Assembly (NCBI RefSeq): GCF_006546655.1
Contig: NZ_VIAQ01000013.1
Coordinates: forward strand, 1 to 62,497
Source of the DNA: Methanolobus vulcani
Lineage (GTDB): Archaea; Halobacteriota; Methanosarcinia; Methanosarcinales; Methanosarcinaceae
Length of the DNA stretch: 62,497 nucleotides
Direction of reading: 5' to 3'
Of the stretch, positions 53,478 to 62,357 are shown in pieces. The first letter of the stretch is position 1; each line of letters starts with the position of its first letter. The notes under the pieces are model-generated. The model searched no databases and had not been told where the DNA came from. It worked only from the letters and a program-made list of their open reading frames with translations. Made by a program: the position numbers and the translations under genes.

Positions 53478-54751
53478 ACCTCTTCAATACCAACAATCCA
53501 GGTTCCAGTATAGTTCACAGGCAGATATCGTTCATGGAATTCTCTCAAGTTCTCATCAGGATCCATATCAGCAAACTCTTCAGGATAGATCCATTTTGCA
53601 AGTGCCTGCATGCCCACGAAATTGTATATGTGATAACTGATGCCATGATGTATACTATATACATTATTATTTTTCACAGCAGTAAGCTCATCCCATCCGG
53701 AACGAGTACAAAATCCCTGTAAATCTTCCCTGGAATCCTCTACACTTGTTGAATAACCAAGCCCCATTGAATCCGGATTTTCAGGCCAGTACTGACCAGC
53801 TATTATTATAATATCAGGATTTTGAGACAAAAGATATTCAGGATCAATTGCCGACATGCTTGCAACATCTTCAGCAACATTTGTAGCTCCCAGTTTAGTG
53901 ATCATAGGCCCCCAATTAGAATCAGAAAATGTTATTCCATATTGTGACGGTCCACGTGAACCATACTCAACATAGACCTTCTGTGATGTAGAAGATTCAG
54001 GATCAATAGAATTCAGGGTCGAATAGACCAGATCCATTTGTTCACCATAGAACTCAGAGATATTTTGAGCTCTTTCCTCTTTTCCCATAACCTTTCCCAA
54101 TAACAGTGTACTTTCCTGTGTGTTCTCTAAAGGTGATTTCCAGAAATCAACTATAAGAACCGGAATTCCTACACTTTCAAGTGTTTGTATGGTCTCTTTT
54201 GATGCTTCATAACGCATTAACGGCATAATTATAACATCTGGATTAAGGGAAACAACACTTTCCGTATCAAAGGTATTTCTGCTCATAGACCCGATTATCG
54301 GGATGTCTGCTATTTCAGGATAGAACTCTAAATATTGACTATAAGTATCGAAGTCTTTTGTTTCAAGTTCTGAACCCCAGCCAACGATTTTTTCAGTAAA
54401 ATCTTCACCCTCTACTGCTGCAAACTCCTGTATATAAAGAGAGTGACCCAGAACAACCCGTTCAACCCTGGTAGGAACGGTAACTTCCCTTCCGGCAAGA
54501 TCAGTAACGGTTATTGTAAAATGCTTTCTTGCAGTTTCCCGCAAAGCTTCCTTTTCAAGAGAATTAGTATTTTCTCCGGCATAATTAGTTTCCATGTATG
54601 AAATAATTGCATCCGATAGTTCTGCTCTTGATATCTCATAATCTTTGTTCAAATCCCCTGGAATTGCAGCACTTGCTCCTGAGATACCTAACAATATCAA
54701 TTGACATGATAGAAGCAGTATGCATAAAGTTCTCATTATAGTTACGTTCAT
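53474..54751 (-). CDS. ABC importer substrate-binding protein with dockerin-like front
   Basis: Signal peptide (about 1-30), a short EF-hand/dockerin-like segment (GDLNKDYEISRAELSDAIISYM), then a two-lobed BtuF/FepB-type binding domain joined by a long helix (TVTDLAGREVTVPTRVERVV opens it; NPDVIIMPLM and the C-terminal VYSIHHGIS follow). ATG at 54751 has AAGGTG seven bases upstream; a GTG at 54760 is in frame. Ligand likely an iron chelate, haem or corrinoid; the sequence does not say which. Confidence 0.9.
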   Translation of the reverse strand: MNVTIMRTLCILLLSCQLILLGISGASAAIPGDLNKDYEISRAELSDAIISYMETNYAGENTNSLEKEALRETARKHFTITVTDLAGREVTVPTRVERVVLGHSLYIQEFAAVEGEDFTEKIVGWGSELETKDFDTYSQYLEFYPEIADIPIIGSMSRNTFDTESVVSLNPDVIIMPLMRYEASKETIQTLESVGIPVLIVDFWKSPLENTQESTLLLGKVMGKEERAQNISEFYGEQMDLVYSTLNSIDPESSTSQKVYVEYGSRGPSQYGITFSDSNWGPMITKLGATNVAEDVASMSAIDPEYLLSQNPDIIIIAGQYWPENPDSMGLGYSTSVEDSREDLQGFCTRSGWDELTAVKNNNVYSIHHGISYHIYNFVGMQALAKWIYPEEFADMDPDENLREFHERYLPVNYTGTWIVGIEEV

Positions 54752-54785
54752 ATCTGACACCTTTAATTAAACTATAATATTCCCT

Positions 54786-55337
54786 CTAATGTCTCCTCAC
54801 ATAGCATCCGGTTACAGCAATTATTGCCACCGACATAGCCAAGCCCACAAAAGGTGTGGTCTTTGTTTCTGCATCCTGACTTCCTTCTTCCGAAGATAAA
54901 ATATTTACAGAACTTTGTGTAGCTTGAATATTAGAATTGACAGAGACATCCGTATCTAAAATCGTCCCCTCAGTTTCACTTATCGGATTATACCAAACCC
55001 CGGTGAATGAACCTTCTCCAGTAGAAGAAGCCTTAACTTGATAATTGATCTCAGTTTCTCCTATAACTGAAAAAATTAGATTTTGCCCGGACTGACTTAC
55101 TTGATCTTCCGGGTGTTTACTTCCAACATAAGAGAATCCTTCTGGAATGGATTCAACAATTCCGACTACATCTGTACCTGATATTTTGAGTGTTACAGTA
55201 AATTCAGAATCTGAGCTCGATTCTGGTGTCGAGATATCTCGTACCACATTTGTTTCTACTGCAAATGCAGGTGAAATTAAACAAACTGTAAGTATCAATA
55301 AGCAGAATAATATCCTTTCAAATCTTACTTTCATCAT
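54786..55337 (-). CDS. Surface protein with C-terminal membrane anchor
   Basis: Signal peptide (about 1-25), an outside beta-sandwich domain (EFTVTLKISGTDVVGIVES, GFSYVG, then EINYQVKASSTGEGSFTGVW) resembling archaeal domains that follow a cell-surface binding protein, a Ser/Gln-rich stalk, and the tail TTPFVGLAMSVAIIAVTGC followed by YVRRH, which looks like a diverged PGF-CTERM. It ends in TAG. It lies immediately upstream of the substrate-binding protein on the same strand, so it probably belongs to the import system. Confidence 0.75.
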   Translation of the reverse strand: MMKVRFERILFCLLILTVCLISPAFAVETNVVRDISTPESSSDSEFTVTLKISGTDVVGIVESIPEGFSYVGSKHPEDQVSQSGQNLIFSVIGETEINYQVKASSTGEGSFTGVWYNPISETEGTILDTDVSVNSNIQATQSSVNILSSEEGSQDAETKTTPFVGLAMSVAIIAVTGCYVRRH

Positions 55338-55416
55338 AATTGCCCCTTAATTTTAAATTGTTAATTTTTCGGATGATGGTTAATAGAATGTTTATAGAAT
55401 ATTTGCTTAAATAACT

Positions 55417-56262
55417 TCAAAGAGCGTTATTTTGCCACCATACTTCCACATGATTCGTCTTAGCTTCAAGGAAAAAAGATTTATCATCCTTCTTTAGAAC
55501 CTTTTGCAGATAATCTCGAAGTTGCTCTTCCTGTTCTGAATTCGATATTCTGTATATAGGCATGCAATAATTGACTGCTTCATCAAAAGATGAGAAACGG
55601 TTCACATAATTTAATTTTGAGACACTCACATTTGGGTATATTCCCATTTGATAGAGTATATTGTATAGAACATTAAATTTAGGCATGGGATGATATTCCT
55701 TATGATGCAGGGAGGACCATATATTAGGGCAATAAATATCCCAGAGATTTGGTCCTGCAATCCAGAACAGATAAACATAATCTGAGCTGCAGGACATCAT
55801 TTTCCGGATAGCATCTTTCATGTCCATCATTCCTAAAGAATATGAAGCAAAGACTACATCATAAGGACCTTGGAGATCCGTTTGAACATCTATGTCTTCC
55901 CACCGTTTATTGACACAATCGATATTATCAATTTCATTTTTCTTGATGTTTTCTTGCAATATACCCATCATTTCCTTTGAGGGTTCTACAGCAGTAACAT
56001 GAGAAACTTTTCCAGAGATCAGAAGAGAAAGTGATCCGGGACCGCAACCAATATCGAGTACCTTTGAATTTGCTTTAAGTGGTAAACTATCGAGTGTCCT
56101 TTCAATTCTGCACATGTCATTTTGCATGGTTATCTCCCAGAATACCTTTGCATTCAACCGATCTTTCCATAGAGAAGCATAATCATTTGCAGGATTAGAG
56201 CCTACATTTTGCATCATCTGGTTTTTCCATACATCATTCCAGTTAACTATATTTCCTTCCAT
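55417..56262 (-). CDS. Class I SAM-dependent methyltransferase
   Basis: The 281-residue protein has motif I VLDIGCGPGSLSLLIS, motif II AVEPSKEMM and a YDVVFASYSLGMMDM segment. The substrate is unknown. A truncated paralogous 5' end lies at 57671-57757 upstream of the S-layer-type gene, showing that this gene family was duplicated here. It lies between surface-protein genes, all on the minus strand. Confidence 0.88.
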   Translation of the reverse strand: MEGNIVNWNDVWKNQMMQNVGSNPANDYASLWKDRLNAKVFWEITMQNDMCRIERTLDSLPLKANSKVLDIGCGPGSLSLLISGKVSHVTAVEPSKEMMGILQENIKKNEIDNIDCVNKRWEDIDVQTDLQGPYDVVFASYSLGMMDMKDAIRKMMSCSSDYVYLFWIAGPNLWDIYCPNIWSSLHHKEYHPMPKFNVLYNILYQMGIYPNVSVSKLNYVNRFSSFDEAVNYCMPIYRISNSEQEEQLRDYLQKVLKKDDKSFFLEAKTNHVEVWWQNNAL

Positions 56263-56319
56263 AATCTACTCCTATTACATTTTAATTAATGTCAAAGATT
56301 TTTTATTAGTCAGATAATC

Positions 56320-56345
56320 AAAAAACAGGATATCTGAAAATATCC
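56320..56345 (-). terminator. Hairpin with U-run after the S-layer-type gene
   Basis: On the minus strand GGATAT, loop TTTCAG, ATATCC is followed by TGTTTTTTG, about 25 bases past the stop at 56371. Confidence 0.55.
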
Positions 56346-56370
56346 CGTTAGTTTTAAACGCAGCTCCGGT

Positions 56371-57669
56371 TCAATTCCTCCTTACAAGAGCTGTACACAG
56401 CAATCCGAGAGAGCCAAATACCAGTTCAAAACCAGACAGGTTCACAGAACTTTCAACTACTGTTTCTTCTGCAGAATCGGAAGTGGCGTCCTTATCATCA
56501 ATTATTGAGGGATTCTCAACGGTTCCTTTGTCGTCATTATCTTCTTCGGCAAGGTCCACAACTACCATTTCTTCATCCTCTGAGATTTCATTCTCATCGG
56601 TAACCGTATCAGGAACAGTAATTGTGCATGTTTTCCACAATGACATTTTCAGACAGGTTCCACTCGTATCCTCAGTTCTGATATACATACCACTGTAAAG
56701 ATCGATCATCTTGTTTGGATCGAGAGTGACATCCTTATTACTTGACATAACAATAGCATCATCACCAGTATACAGGATAGTTCCGGTACTGCTTCCTGCA
56801 TAATTTGTATTATTCATCAGAGCAGGAATTTCAAACACTTCAACATCAAAGACACCATAGGTACTTCCGGCTTCAATCGTAGTGATATCACTTAGAAGAC
56901 AGGTGTATTTGAAGACAACAAAATCCGTATCTTTTCCGCGGAAAATAGAATCAACATAGCAATAGAATACTGGATTATCGTCACCATCTTTGTAAAGATA
57001 TGTTCTCTCAGGTTTTGTCAGGTCCATATTACCTGAAACCACACCGGAATCAATCTCCTCACCGTCATGCTTCAACTGAATCCAGACCTTTTCCCCATCT
57101 ACATCAATTTGCTGTACCTGAAGAGACCATCCATCTGCTAGTTCCCATTCTTCACCTGAGAACATTTGTTTCTTATCATCACTTCCCTGTTCCAAAAGTA
57201 TCTTTGCAATCTTATCCGGCTTGCATCCTGCTGAAAGATCGGAGGTATCTTCAGGCATGGCAATATATCCAACACCAAAAAATCCCAAAGCATAGTACAT
57301 TTTCAGGTCAACGTCGTCCACGATGAATGTGTTACCATCATCAAAACCGCCAATCTTGCTTTTCTTCATCTGGGGCTTGCTCACATAATAGAGATGACCT
57401 TCCTCAATTGTATCACCAAGCTGGAAAGTTGATGAAGAATTTATATTGTTCTCTAAATAAAGCAATTCACTTGAAAAACCCGGTTTAATCATATACCAGA
57501 ATCCAGAGAACGAACTGGCATCCCAGTAGAAATCACCAGCATCTAATGATGGGTCTGTATTATCATAAACTGTGCTTCTTATCTTGTATGTTACATCTGA
57601 AGCATCTACAGGCAAAACAAACAAAGACATTACAAATAATGTAATAAAGATTCCTGCTATTCTTTTCAT
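56371..57669 (-). CDS. S-layer-family surface protein
   Basis: Signal peptide (1-23, VDASD after it), then the Methanosarcinales S-layer domain (RSTVYDNTDPSLDAGDFYWD and SSFSGFWYMIKPGFSSELLYL open it; TYGVFDVEVFEIPAL in the middle). An acidic low-complexity stalk (about 370-410) leads to SGFELVFGSLGLLCTALVRRN, a CTERM-like anchor. At 432 residues it holds a single S-layer repeat region, shorter than the major S-layer protein of Methanosarcina, so it is a paralogue with perhaps a minor role. The ribosome site GGAGAC lies in the upstream small frame. Confidence 0.88.
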   Translation of the reverse strand: MKRIAGIFITLFVMSLFVLPVDASDVTYKIRSTVYDNTDPSLDAGDFYWDASSFSGFWYMIKPGFSSELLYLENNINSSSTFQLGDTIEEGHLYYVSKPQMKKSKIGGFDDGNTFIVDDVDLKMYYALGFFGVGYIAMPEDTSDLSAGCKPDKIAKILLEQGSDDKKQMFSGEEWELADGWSLQVQQIDVDGEKVWIQLKHDGEEIDSGVVSGNMDLTKPERTYLYKDGDDNPVFYCYVDSIFRGKDTDFVVFKYTCLLSDITTIEAGSTYGVFDVEVFEIPALMNNTNYAGSSTGTILYTGDDAIVMSSNKDVTLDPNKMIDLYSGMYIRTEDTSGTCLKMSLWKTCTITVPDTVTDENEISEDEEMVVVDLAEEDNDDKGTVENPSIIDDKDATSDSAEETVVESSVNLSGFELVFGSLGLLCTALVRRN

Positions 57670-57670
57670 T

Positions 57671-57757
57671 TCAGATGTCTCCTCTCAAAAAATATGATTG
57701 TTCGACTATCTCTTGCTTTTTCCAAAAGTTGTTCAATTCAATTACAGTACCTTCCAT
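57671..57757 (-). pseudogene. Truncated methyltransferase start acting as upstream frame
   Basis: The 28-codon frame starts MEGTVIELNNFWKKQEI, matching MEGNIVNWNDVWKNQMM of the methyltransferase at 55417-56262, including the GGTAGATT before the ATG. It ends one base before the S-layer-type ATG and supplies its ribosome site. It is either a remnant of a deleted duplicate or a leader peptide coupled to the surface protein. Confidence 0.5.
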
Positions 57758-58306
57758 AATCTACCCCTGTCGTATTTTGTGACCGATAAATTAATTTTAT
57801 AATAAACCCGCGATGAAAATTGGTTGCTTAATAGCTATTTTCTAATCGCATATGTCTGAAATTTTGTAAGGATTTCATCATATATAGGTGTTTTTAATTG
57901 TGTTTAGTAATATTAGCTTAAAGCTAACAAAAAATAACTACATGGGCAGTAATAAATCAAATAAAATTAAATAAAATCCAGAATTACAGTAATATTGTAA
58001 TCATAGATGATAACAAAGATAAACAAAAATACCATTTCAAACATCCATAATTTAATATTAATTGAAAGATCTAAAGAAATATCTAAATATAAAGCTCAAA
58101 ATTGAATTCTCTCAACAATGAAATAGAAATCTCGCCAAAAAAAGTGAGGATATATAAGCCGTAAAGTCATCCATCTAAATTACTACAAAAATGCAGGAAT
58201 CGTAAATCATTCAGGGAGTGTTCACATAAACAAAGCAAAAAAGAAAGATGCGATCATAAATATTGAAGAATATCTCGATAATGTCGATCACATCTATGAA
58301 GAAAAA
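57758..58306. promoter_or_regulatory. Divergent promoter region
   Basis: A TATA box for the minus-strand genes lies near 57797-57806 (TTATAAAA on that strand), and GATATATAAG near 58150 is one for the plus-strand methyltransferase. TTAGCTTAAAGCTAA (57913-57927) is a perfect 7+1+7 palindrome that resembles metal-regulator boxes. Nothing else is seen. Confidence 0.45.
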
Positions 58307-58921
58307 ATGAAGAAAATAATTCCTAATCATTCTTTTTTCTTTAAAACAATAGTTGACTTTATCCCTGAAGGAGAAAAAAGTCTATTTGAAGTTGGATGTG
58401 GTACAGGTTTCATAACTGAGAAGGTTTTAAAGGCACGTCCTCAATTAAAGATCACATGTATTGACAGATCTCCATGGATGCTTGAGATAATTAAAAACAA
58501 ATCAGACCTCAAGGATGTCAAATTAATGCTCGGTGATGCATCCCAAACATGGCCAGCTGATGCATATGACATAATAATGACAGTTCTTAATCTCCATCAT
58601 TTTAACGATGAAGAAAGGACCAATATCATCAATCTGATATACTCATCCCTAAACAAAAATGGAGTATTCATTACAGGAGATGTTTTCCGACCTGATAGCA
58701 TGTCAGAAGAGGAATTGTACAGGAAAAAGTGGTATAATTCAATGATAGAGGCAGGATTTGAGGAAGAAAATGCAAAATATATGCTGGAAATGAGAGAAAA
58801 TGCATATGAATCCATTGACACAATGGAAGGTTACAGAAAAAAACTAGCAGCTGCAGGTTTTAAAAAAATTTGTTGCCCTTATATGAACTTTATCTACGCA
58901 ATAATAATTGCATACAAATAA
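58307..58921 (+). CDS. Class I SAM-dependent methyltransferase, start uncertain
   Basis: Motif I is SLFEVGCGTGFITEKVL, followed by CIDRSPWMLEI and the LNLHHF segment typical of UbiE/COQ5-like enzymes; 204 residues. The family normally begins with about 30 residues before IIPNHSFFF, and the frame upstream indeed reads like protein (NIEEYLDNVDHIYEEKM), open back to a TGA near 58145, but without ATG, GTG or TTG. An ATA at 58226, with GGGAGTG before it, would fit. Either a rare start codon is used or the ATG was lost. Confidence 0.78.
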   Translation: MKKIIPNHSFFFKTIVDFIPEGEKSLFEVGCGTGFITEKVLKARPQLKITCIDRSPWMLEIIKNKSDLKDVKLMLGDASQTWPADAYDIIMTVLNLHHFNDEERTNIINLIYSSLNKNGVFITGDVFRPDSMSEEELYRKKWYNSMIEAGFEEENAKYMLEMRENAYESIDTMEGYRKKLAAAGFKKICCPYMNFIYAIIIAYK

Positions 58922-58986
58922 AGATAATCTTTGAATTTAACTCACCATCTACTTTTAAATAATCAGGTTTAATTAAACATTAGAAG

Positions 58987-59523
58987 ATGAGGACAGAAGT
59001 ACAACCAATATTAGATAAAGCAAAAAATCTGGGACTTTCAGCATACATGCTGGATGCATCTGATATTGATGTTGAGAACAGGGTAAGGCTGAAATGTGCT
59101 TACGGATGCAAAGCTTATGGCAAAAGGCTGAGCTGTCCGCCACACATAATTTCTATTGATGAATTCAGGAAGATGCTCAGCGAATACAGCTCTGCAATCC
59201 TGCTTATAGAAGAGCATGATACCTCATGTGAAAAGGACATATTCAAAGCCTGGTCCGGATTGCGTAAAGGTTCTTTCCACAAGATGCTGGAACTAGAACA
59301 TATGGCTTTCAGACATGGATTTGTTTACGCTCAACTGCTTCGTCCTGGTTCATGCAATGAATGTGATATTTGTGGTGAAAACTGTAACAAACCGGATATC
59401 AGGCGTTTTCCACCAGAAGCTGTAGGAATAAATCTATCAAAGATTATGGAGAAGAACAGCATAGATATGGAATACTGCAATTTTGACAGGGTTAAATGTA
59501 TTGGAATACTTCTTCTAGAATAA
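58987..59523 (+). CDS. DUF2284 Cys-rich metal-binding protein
   Basis: The 178-residue protein has the DUF2284 Cys pattern: KCAYGCKAYGKRLSCPPH near residues 35-52, SCNECDICGENCNKPD near 128-143, and YCNFDRVKC near the end. Probably binds an iron-sulfur cluster or other metal in the cytosol; function unknown. Same strand as the methyltransferase and RNase III genes. Confidence 0.9.
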   Translation: MRTEVQPILDKAKNLGLSAYMLDASDIDVENRVRLKCAYGCKAYGKRLSCPPHIISIDEFRKMLSEYSSAILLIEEHDTSCEKDIFKAWSGLRKGSFHKMLELEHMAFRHGFVYAQLLRPGSCNECDICGENCNKPDIRRFPPEAVGINLSKIMEKNSIDMEYCNFDRVKCIGILLLE

Positions 59524-59593
59524 GGCAGGTTTCAAGCAAGTTTCCGGGAAATAAGAACTATTCTGATTAATCCATAAAAAATGAGGGAAAAAA

Positions 59594-60415
59594 GTGAGAG
59601 TAAATCCGGACTTGAGTGTTAATAACGATGACCTTGAAGAATTCCAGGAGATCATAGGTTTCAAATTCAAGGATGAAAGCTATCTTGTACAGGCACTCTT
59701 GCATGGCTCTCTTTTTAGTGGAGACAAGGATAAACTGAGTGTTTTCAGAAAGGTTAACGGACTTGAGAATAAAGACTATGAAAAACTCGAGTATCTGGGA
59801 GATTCTGTTCTTGGACTTATAATTGCAGAGCATGCGTTTCATGACATTTGTATAAATGAGTATGCCAGGTCAAATGAACTCACAATAGAAGGCGTTGCTA
59901 CTAAAATACGGACTGTTCTGGCGTCTAACGAGAGTCTAAAACCTGTAGCCAGAAAGATAAAACTCTCACGTTTTGTCCTTTCGGAAGGACATGTGAACAT
60001 CGACGGGAAACTATCCGACATCATGGAAGCACTTATTGGTGCTATTTACATCGATGGAGGGCAGGATTATCCAGGTACAAGTAGTAAAACAGAAGGAAAC
60101 TATTCTGCTGCAAAGGATTTTGTTTACCGGTTCTTCGAAATTGATAGTGCTCTTGGAAAAATAGCTGCTTTTAATCCTAAAGGCATGGTGCAGGAGATTT
60201 TTCACCAGAATGGACTTGGTAACCCATGCTACAGAGTGCTTGAAGAAGAAGGACCTGATCATGAAAAACAGTTTAAAGTGGGTCTTTACCTGAACGATAA
60301 ATTGCTTGCAATTGGTTCCGGGAATAGCAAGAGAAAAGCAGAGAAAGATGCCGCAGAACTGCATTTAAAGCATTTACAGGAAAACTCACTGGAAACTTCA
60401 CAAGATATAGACTAA
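59594..60415 (+). CDS. rnc: Ribonuclease III
   Basis: Double-strand-specific endoribonuclease. The RNC domain (about 16-165) has the signature LEYLGDSVLGLIIAEH (Glu66, Asp70) and DIMEALIGAIYIDGG (Asp142, Glu145), so all metal ligands are present. The C-terminal dsRNA-binding domain (about 190-262) ends KRKAEKDAAELHLKHL. GTG start with GAGGG upstream. RNase III is not common in archaea, where other enzymes process rRNA, so this copy may have a bacterial origin. Its substrates could include the long-stem RNAs of this window; that is only a guess. Confidence 0.93.
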   Translation: MRVNPDLSVNNDDLEEFQEIIGFKFKDESYLVQALLHGSLFSGDKDKLSVFRKVNGLENKDYEKLEYLGDSVLGLIIAEHAFHDICINEYARSNELTIEGVATKIRTVLASNESLKPVARKIKLSRFVLSEGHVNIDGKLSDIMEALIGAIYIDGGQDYPGTSSKTEGNYSAAKDFVYRFFEIDSALGKIAAFNPKGMVQEIFHQNGLGNPCYRVLEEEGPDHEKQFKVGLYLNDKLLAIGSGNSKRKAEKDAAELHLKHLQENSLETSQDID

Positions 60416-60614
60416 AAGTCCTCCGATATTGTTTTATTGACATTACATGTATTTGTAATATTATCCACCGGCCGTGGCAATAATTATAAATAATTTATCA
60501 TAATTTATCATTATAATGTTTCGACTAGTAGTCACTATAAATGTGCAGAAGAGAGCGTAGATTGTGTTTCTGCATATTTGAAACATGCATTAAATTGAAG
60601 GTGGTAATAAAATA

Positions 60615-61163
60615 ATGCTTTATCCAAATCCCCAGAACCAACATCCAAAGATCAGTGAAACAGCATGGATATGTGAAAATGCAGTCATCGTAGGCAATGT
60701 CACTATAGGAGACAATGTTTACGTTGCTCACAATGTTATAATCAGGGCTGATGAACCCGGATCATCCATTGTTATCGGAGACAATTGCAATATTCAGGAT
60801 GCCGTAATCATACATGGACTTGCAGGGTCAAAAGTTGAGATAAAGAACAATACTTCGCTTGCACATGGCTGTATTGTACATGGACCCTGCACAATAGGAG
60901 AAGGATGTTTTGTTGGATTTGGAGCAGTTGTTTTTGACTGCAAGATAGGTGATGATGTAGTCATTCTTCATAATTCGACGGTTCGTGCAGTTGATATACC
61001 TTCATGTAAAGTAGTAACTGACGGACAGATCATTACTGAACAGGCCAAGGTTGAAGAACTTGATGATATATGCCATGACCTTGAAAAGTTTAAAGCATCA
61101 GTAATTAATGCAAATCTTGAACTTGTGGAAGGATACACAAATCTGGCACAAGATGCAGATTGA
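60615..61163 (+). CDS. Gamma-class carbonic anhydrase (CamH-like)
   Basis: Left-handed beta-helix of hexapeptide repeats with a C-terminal helix, 182 residues. The three zinc His are visible in VIIHGLAG, LAHGCIVHG and nearby; the acidic loop and signal peptide of the Methanosarcina Cam enzyme are missing, which makes it CamH-like and cytosolic. GGTGG ten bases upstream. Confidence 0.88.
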   Translation: MLYPNPQNQHPKISETAWICENAVIVGNVTIGDNVYVAHNVIIRADEPGSSIVIGDNCNIQDAVIIHGLAGSKVEIKNNTSLAHGCIVHGPCTIGEGCFVGFGAVVFDCKIGDDVVILHNSTVRAVDIPSCKVVTDGQIITEQAKVEELDDICHDLEKFKASVINANLELVEGYTNLAQDAD

Positions 61164-61204
61164 GAAAACAAATTATTATTAGAGATATTATCAAAGCAAT
61201 TAAA

Positions 61205-61228
61205 TGTCTCTGAAATGTTTCAGAGACA
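61205..61228. terminator. 11-bp hairpin between convergent genes
   Basis: TGTCTCTGAAA, TG, TTTCAGAGACA: perfect, in the spacer between the carbonic anhydrase and regulator genes. May end both messages. Confidence 0.5.
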
Positions 61229-61309
61229 ATATTGCTGGTAGTTAATACGAAACACTCAAATAGAACCAATATACAAACGAAGTTTGTGGAAACTGGAATT
61301 ATCGGCTTT

Positions 61310-61612
61310 TCAGATAAACTTGCCATCCATTTCTCTTATTACGTTTCTTCCCATGTCGGTAAGCATGTATTTTTTCCATGTGTTTTTTGCTGGATTAATA
61401 CATTCTATAAGACCTCTGCTTTCGAATTCTTTCATGGCACGGCTCATATTCTGGGTTGATTTACTGGTAACCTGAGCCACATCGGAAGCTTTGCCAACTA
61501 TGTTCTTTTTCATGTATTCCAGCAGAACAATTCTGCGGTCAACACTCAATACCCACTTGACATGGTCATCAGTGTCTTGTTTTATTGCTGTTTGACACCT
61601 CATGTTTTTCAC
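61310..61612 (-). CDS. MarR/ArsR-like winged-helix regulator
   Basis: The 100-residue protein is a single winged helix (VDRRIVLLEYMKKNIVGKAS, VAQVTSKSTQNMSRAMKEFESRGLI, and the wing ending YMLTDMGRNVIREM). GAGGTGAA precedes the ATG at a normal distance. TTATGCATAA at 61630-61639, a perfect palindrome just upstream, may be its own operator. Confidence 0.8.
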   Translation of the reverse strand: MKNMRCQTAIKQDTDDHVKWVLSVDRRIVLLEYMKKNIVGKASDVAQVTSKSTQNMSRAMKEFESRGLIECINPAKNTWKKYMLTDMGRNVIREMDGKFI

Positions 61613-62357
61613 CTCGTTTTTGTCCGCCTTTATGCATAATGTGCAAAATACGGCATTTAGTTCGTTTTTTAATCGGTTTTTATCTTCCTAAAACCAGAGA
61701 TTTATGGAATGAACAACAACCAGATTCGCATTTTGAATGACCATTGGTATAGATTATTGTGTTATAGTTGCCAATGTTGTCAAATACACAACAGCGAAGT
61801 GTATCTATTACACAGCAGCATTTAACATCAATAGCCATTATTGCCATAGCCATTAATACATCACTAATTATGATTCATGTGCCATATTCATCACTGGGTT
61901 TTGTCAGGGATAAATTCACAATTGCGTTTTTTAATATATAAAACAAACTCTCATTTGTATATACACGAAAATAAGTCGAATACACTTATATTTTTAAGAA
62001 AGTTAGCAACTTTTGCATAATAACAGGTCTGTTTTGGCTAAAATACAAGATTTTTATACATGCCACAAAAAGCAATGAGAATATATTTGAGATTATGAAT
62101 TGCATATATAAATCAAAGGTAATAAAATACTGACATCATTACTAAAACAGCTTATGAATCACGAATATCAAAATAAAAAAAGGAAATTTTAGATTATTTA
62201 TGTAATGAAGATTTGCATTTTAAGATATAAAAATTATATTAATAAATTCAGAAATTAAAAGATTAGTTTTTAATAATCTCAGATAATAGAGCTATTTTAA
62301 ATTATACTTGCATACGAACTGTTCGCATACAGGCAAATCTTGGAGTACAAAAAAACA
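61613..62357. other. AT-rich intergenic region before hypF
   Basis: About 745 bases. A 38-codon Cys-rich frame at 61709-61825 is probably chance. The proximal part holds the hypF promoter (AAATTATACTT near 62300). No repeats or RNA genes were recognised. Confidence 0.45.
62315..62325 (+). promoter_or_regulatory. Palindrome overlapping the hypF start region
   Basis: CGAAC-T-GTTCG, flanked by direct GCATAC copies (62310-62315 and 62325-62330), lies directly after the TATA-like AAATTATACTT, where a repressor would act. Confidence 0.4.

Noticed and set aside
61709-61825. A 38-codon frame with CYSCQCC.
   Set aside because: Looked like a small metal-binding protein, but no ribosome site, promoter or known pattern supports it.
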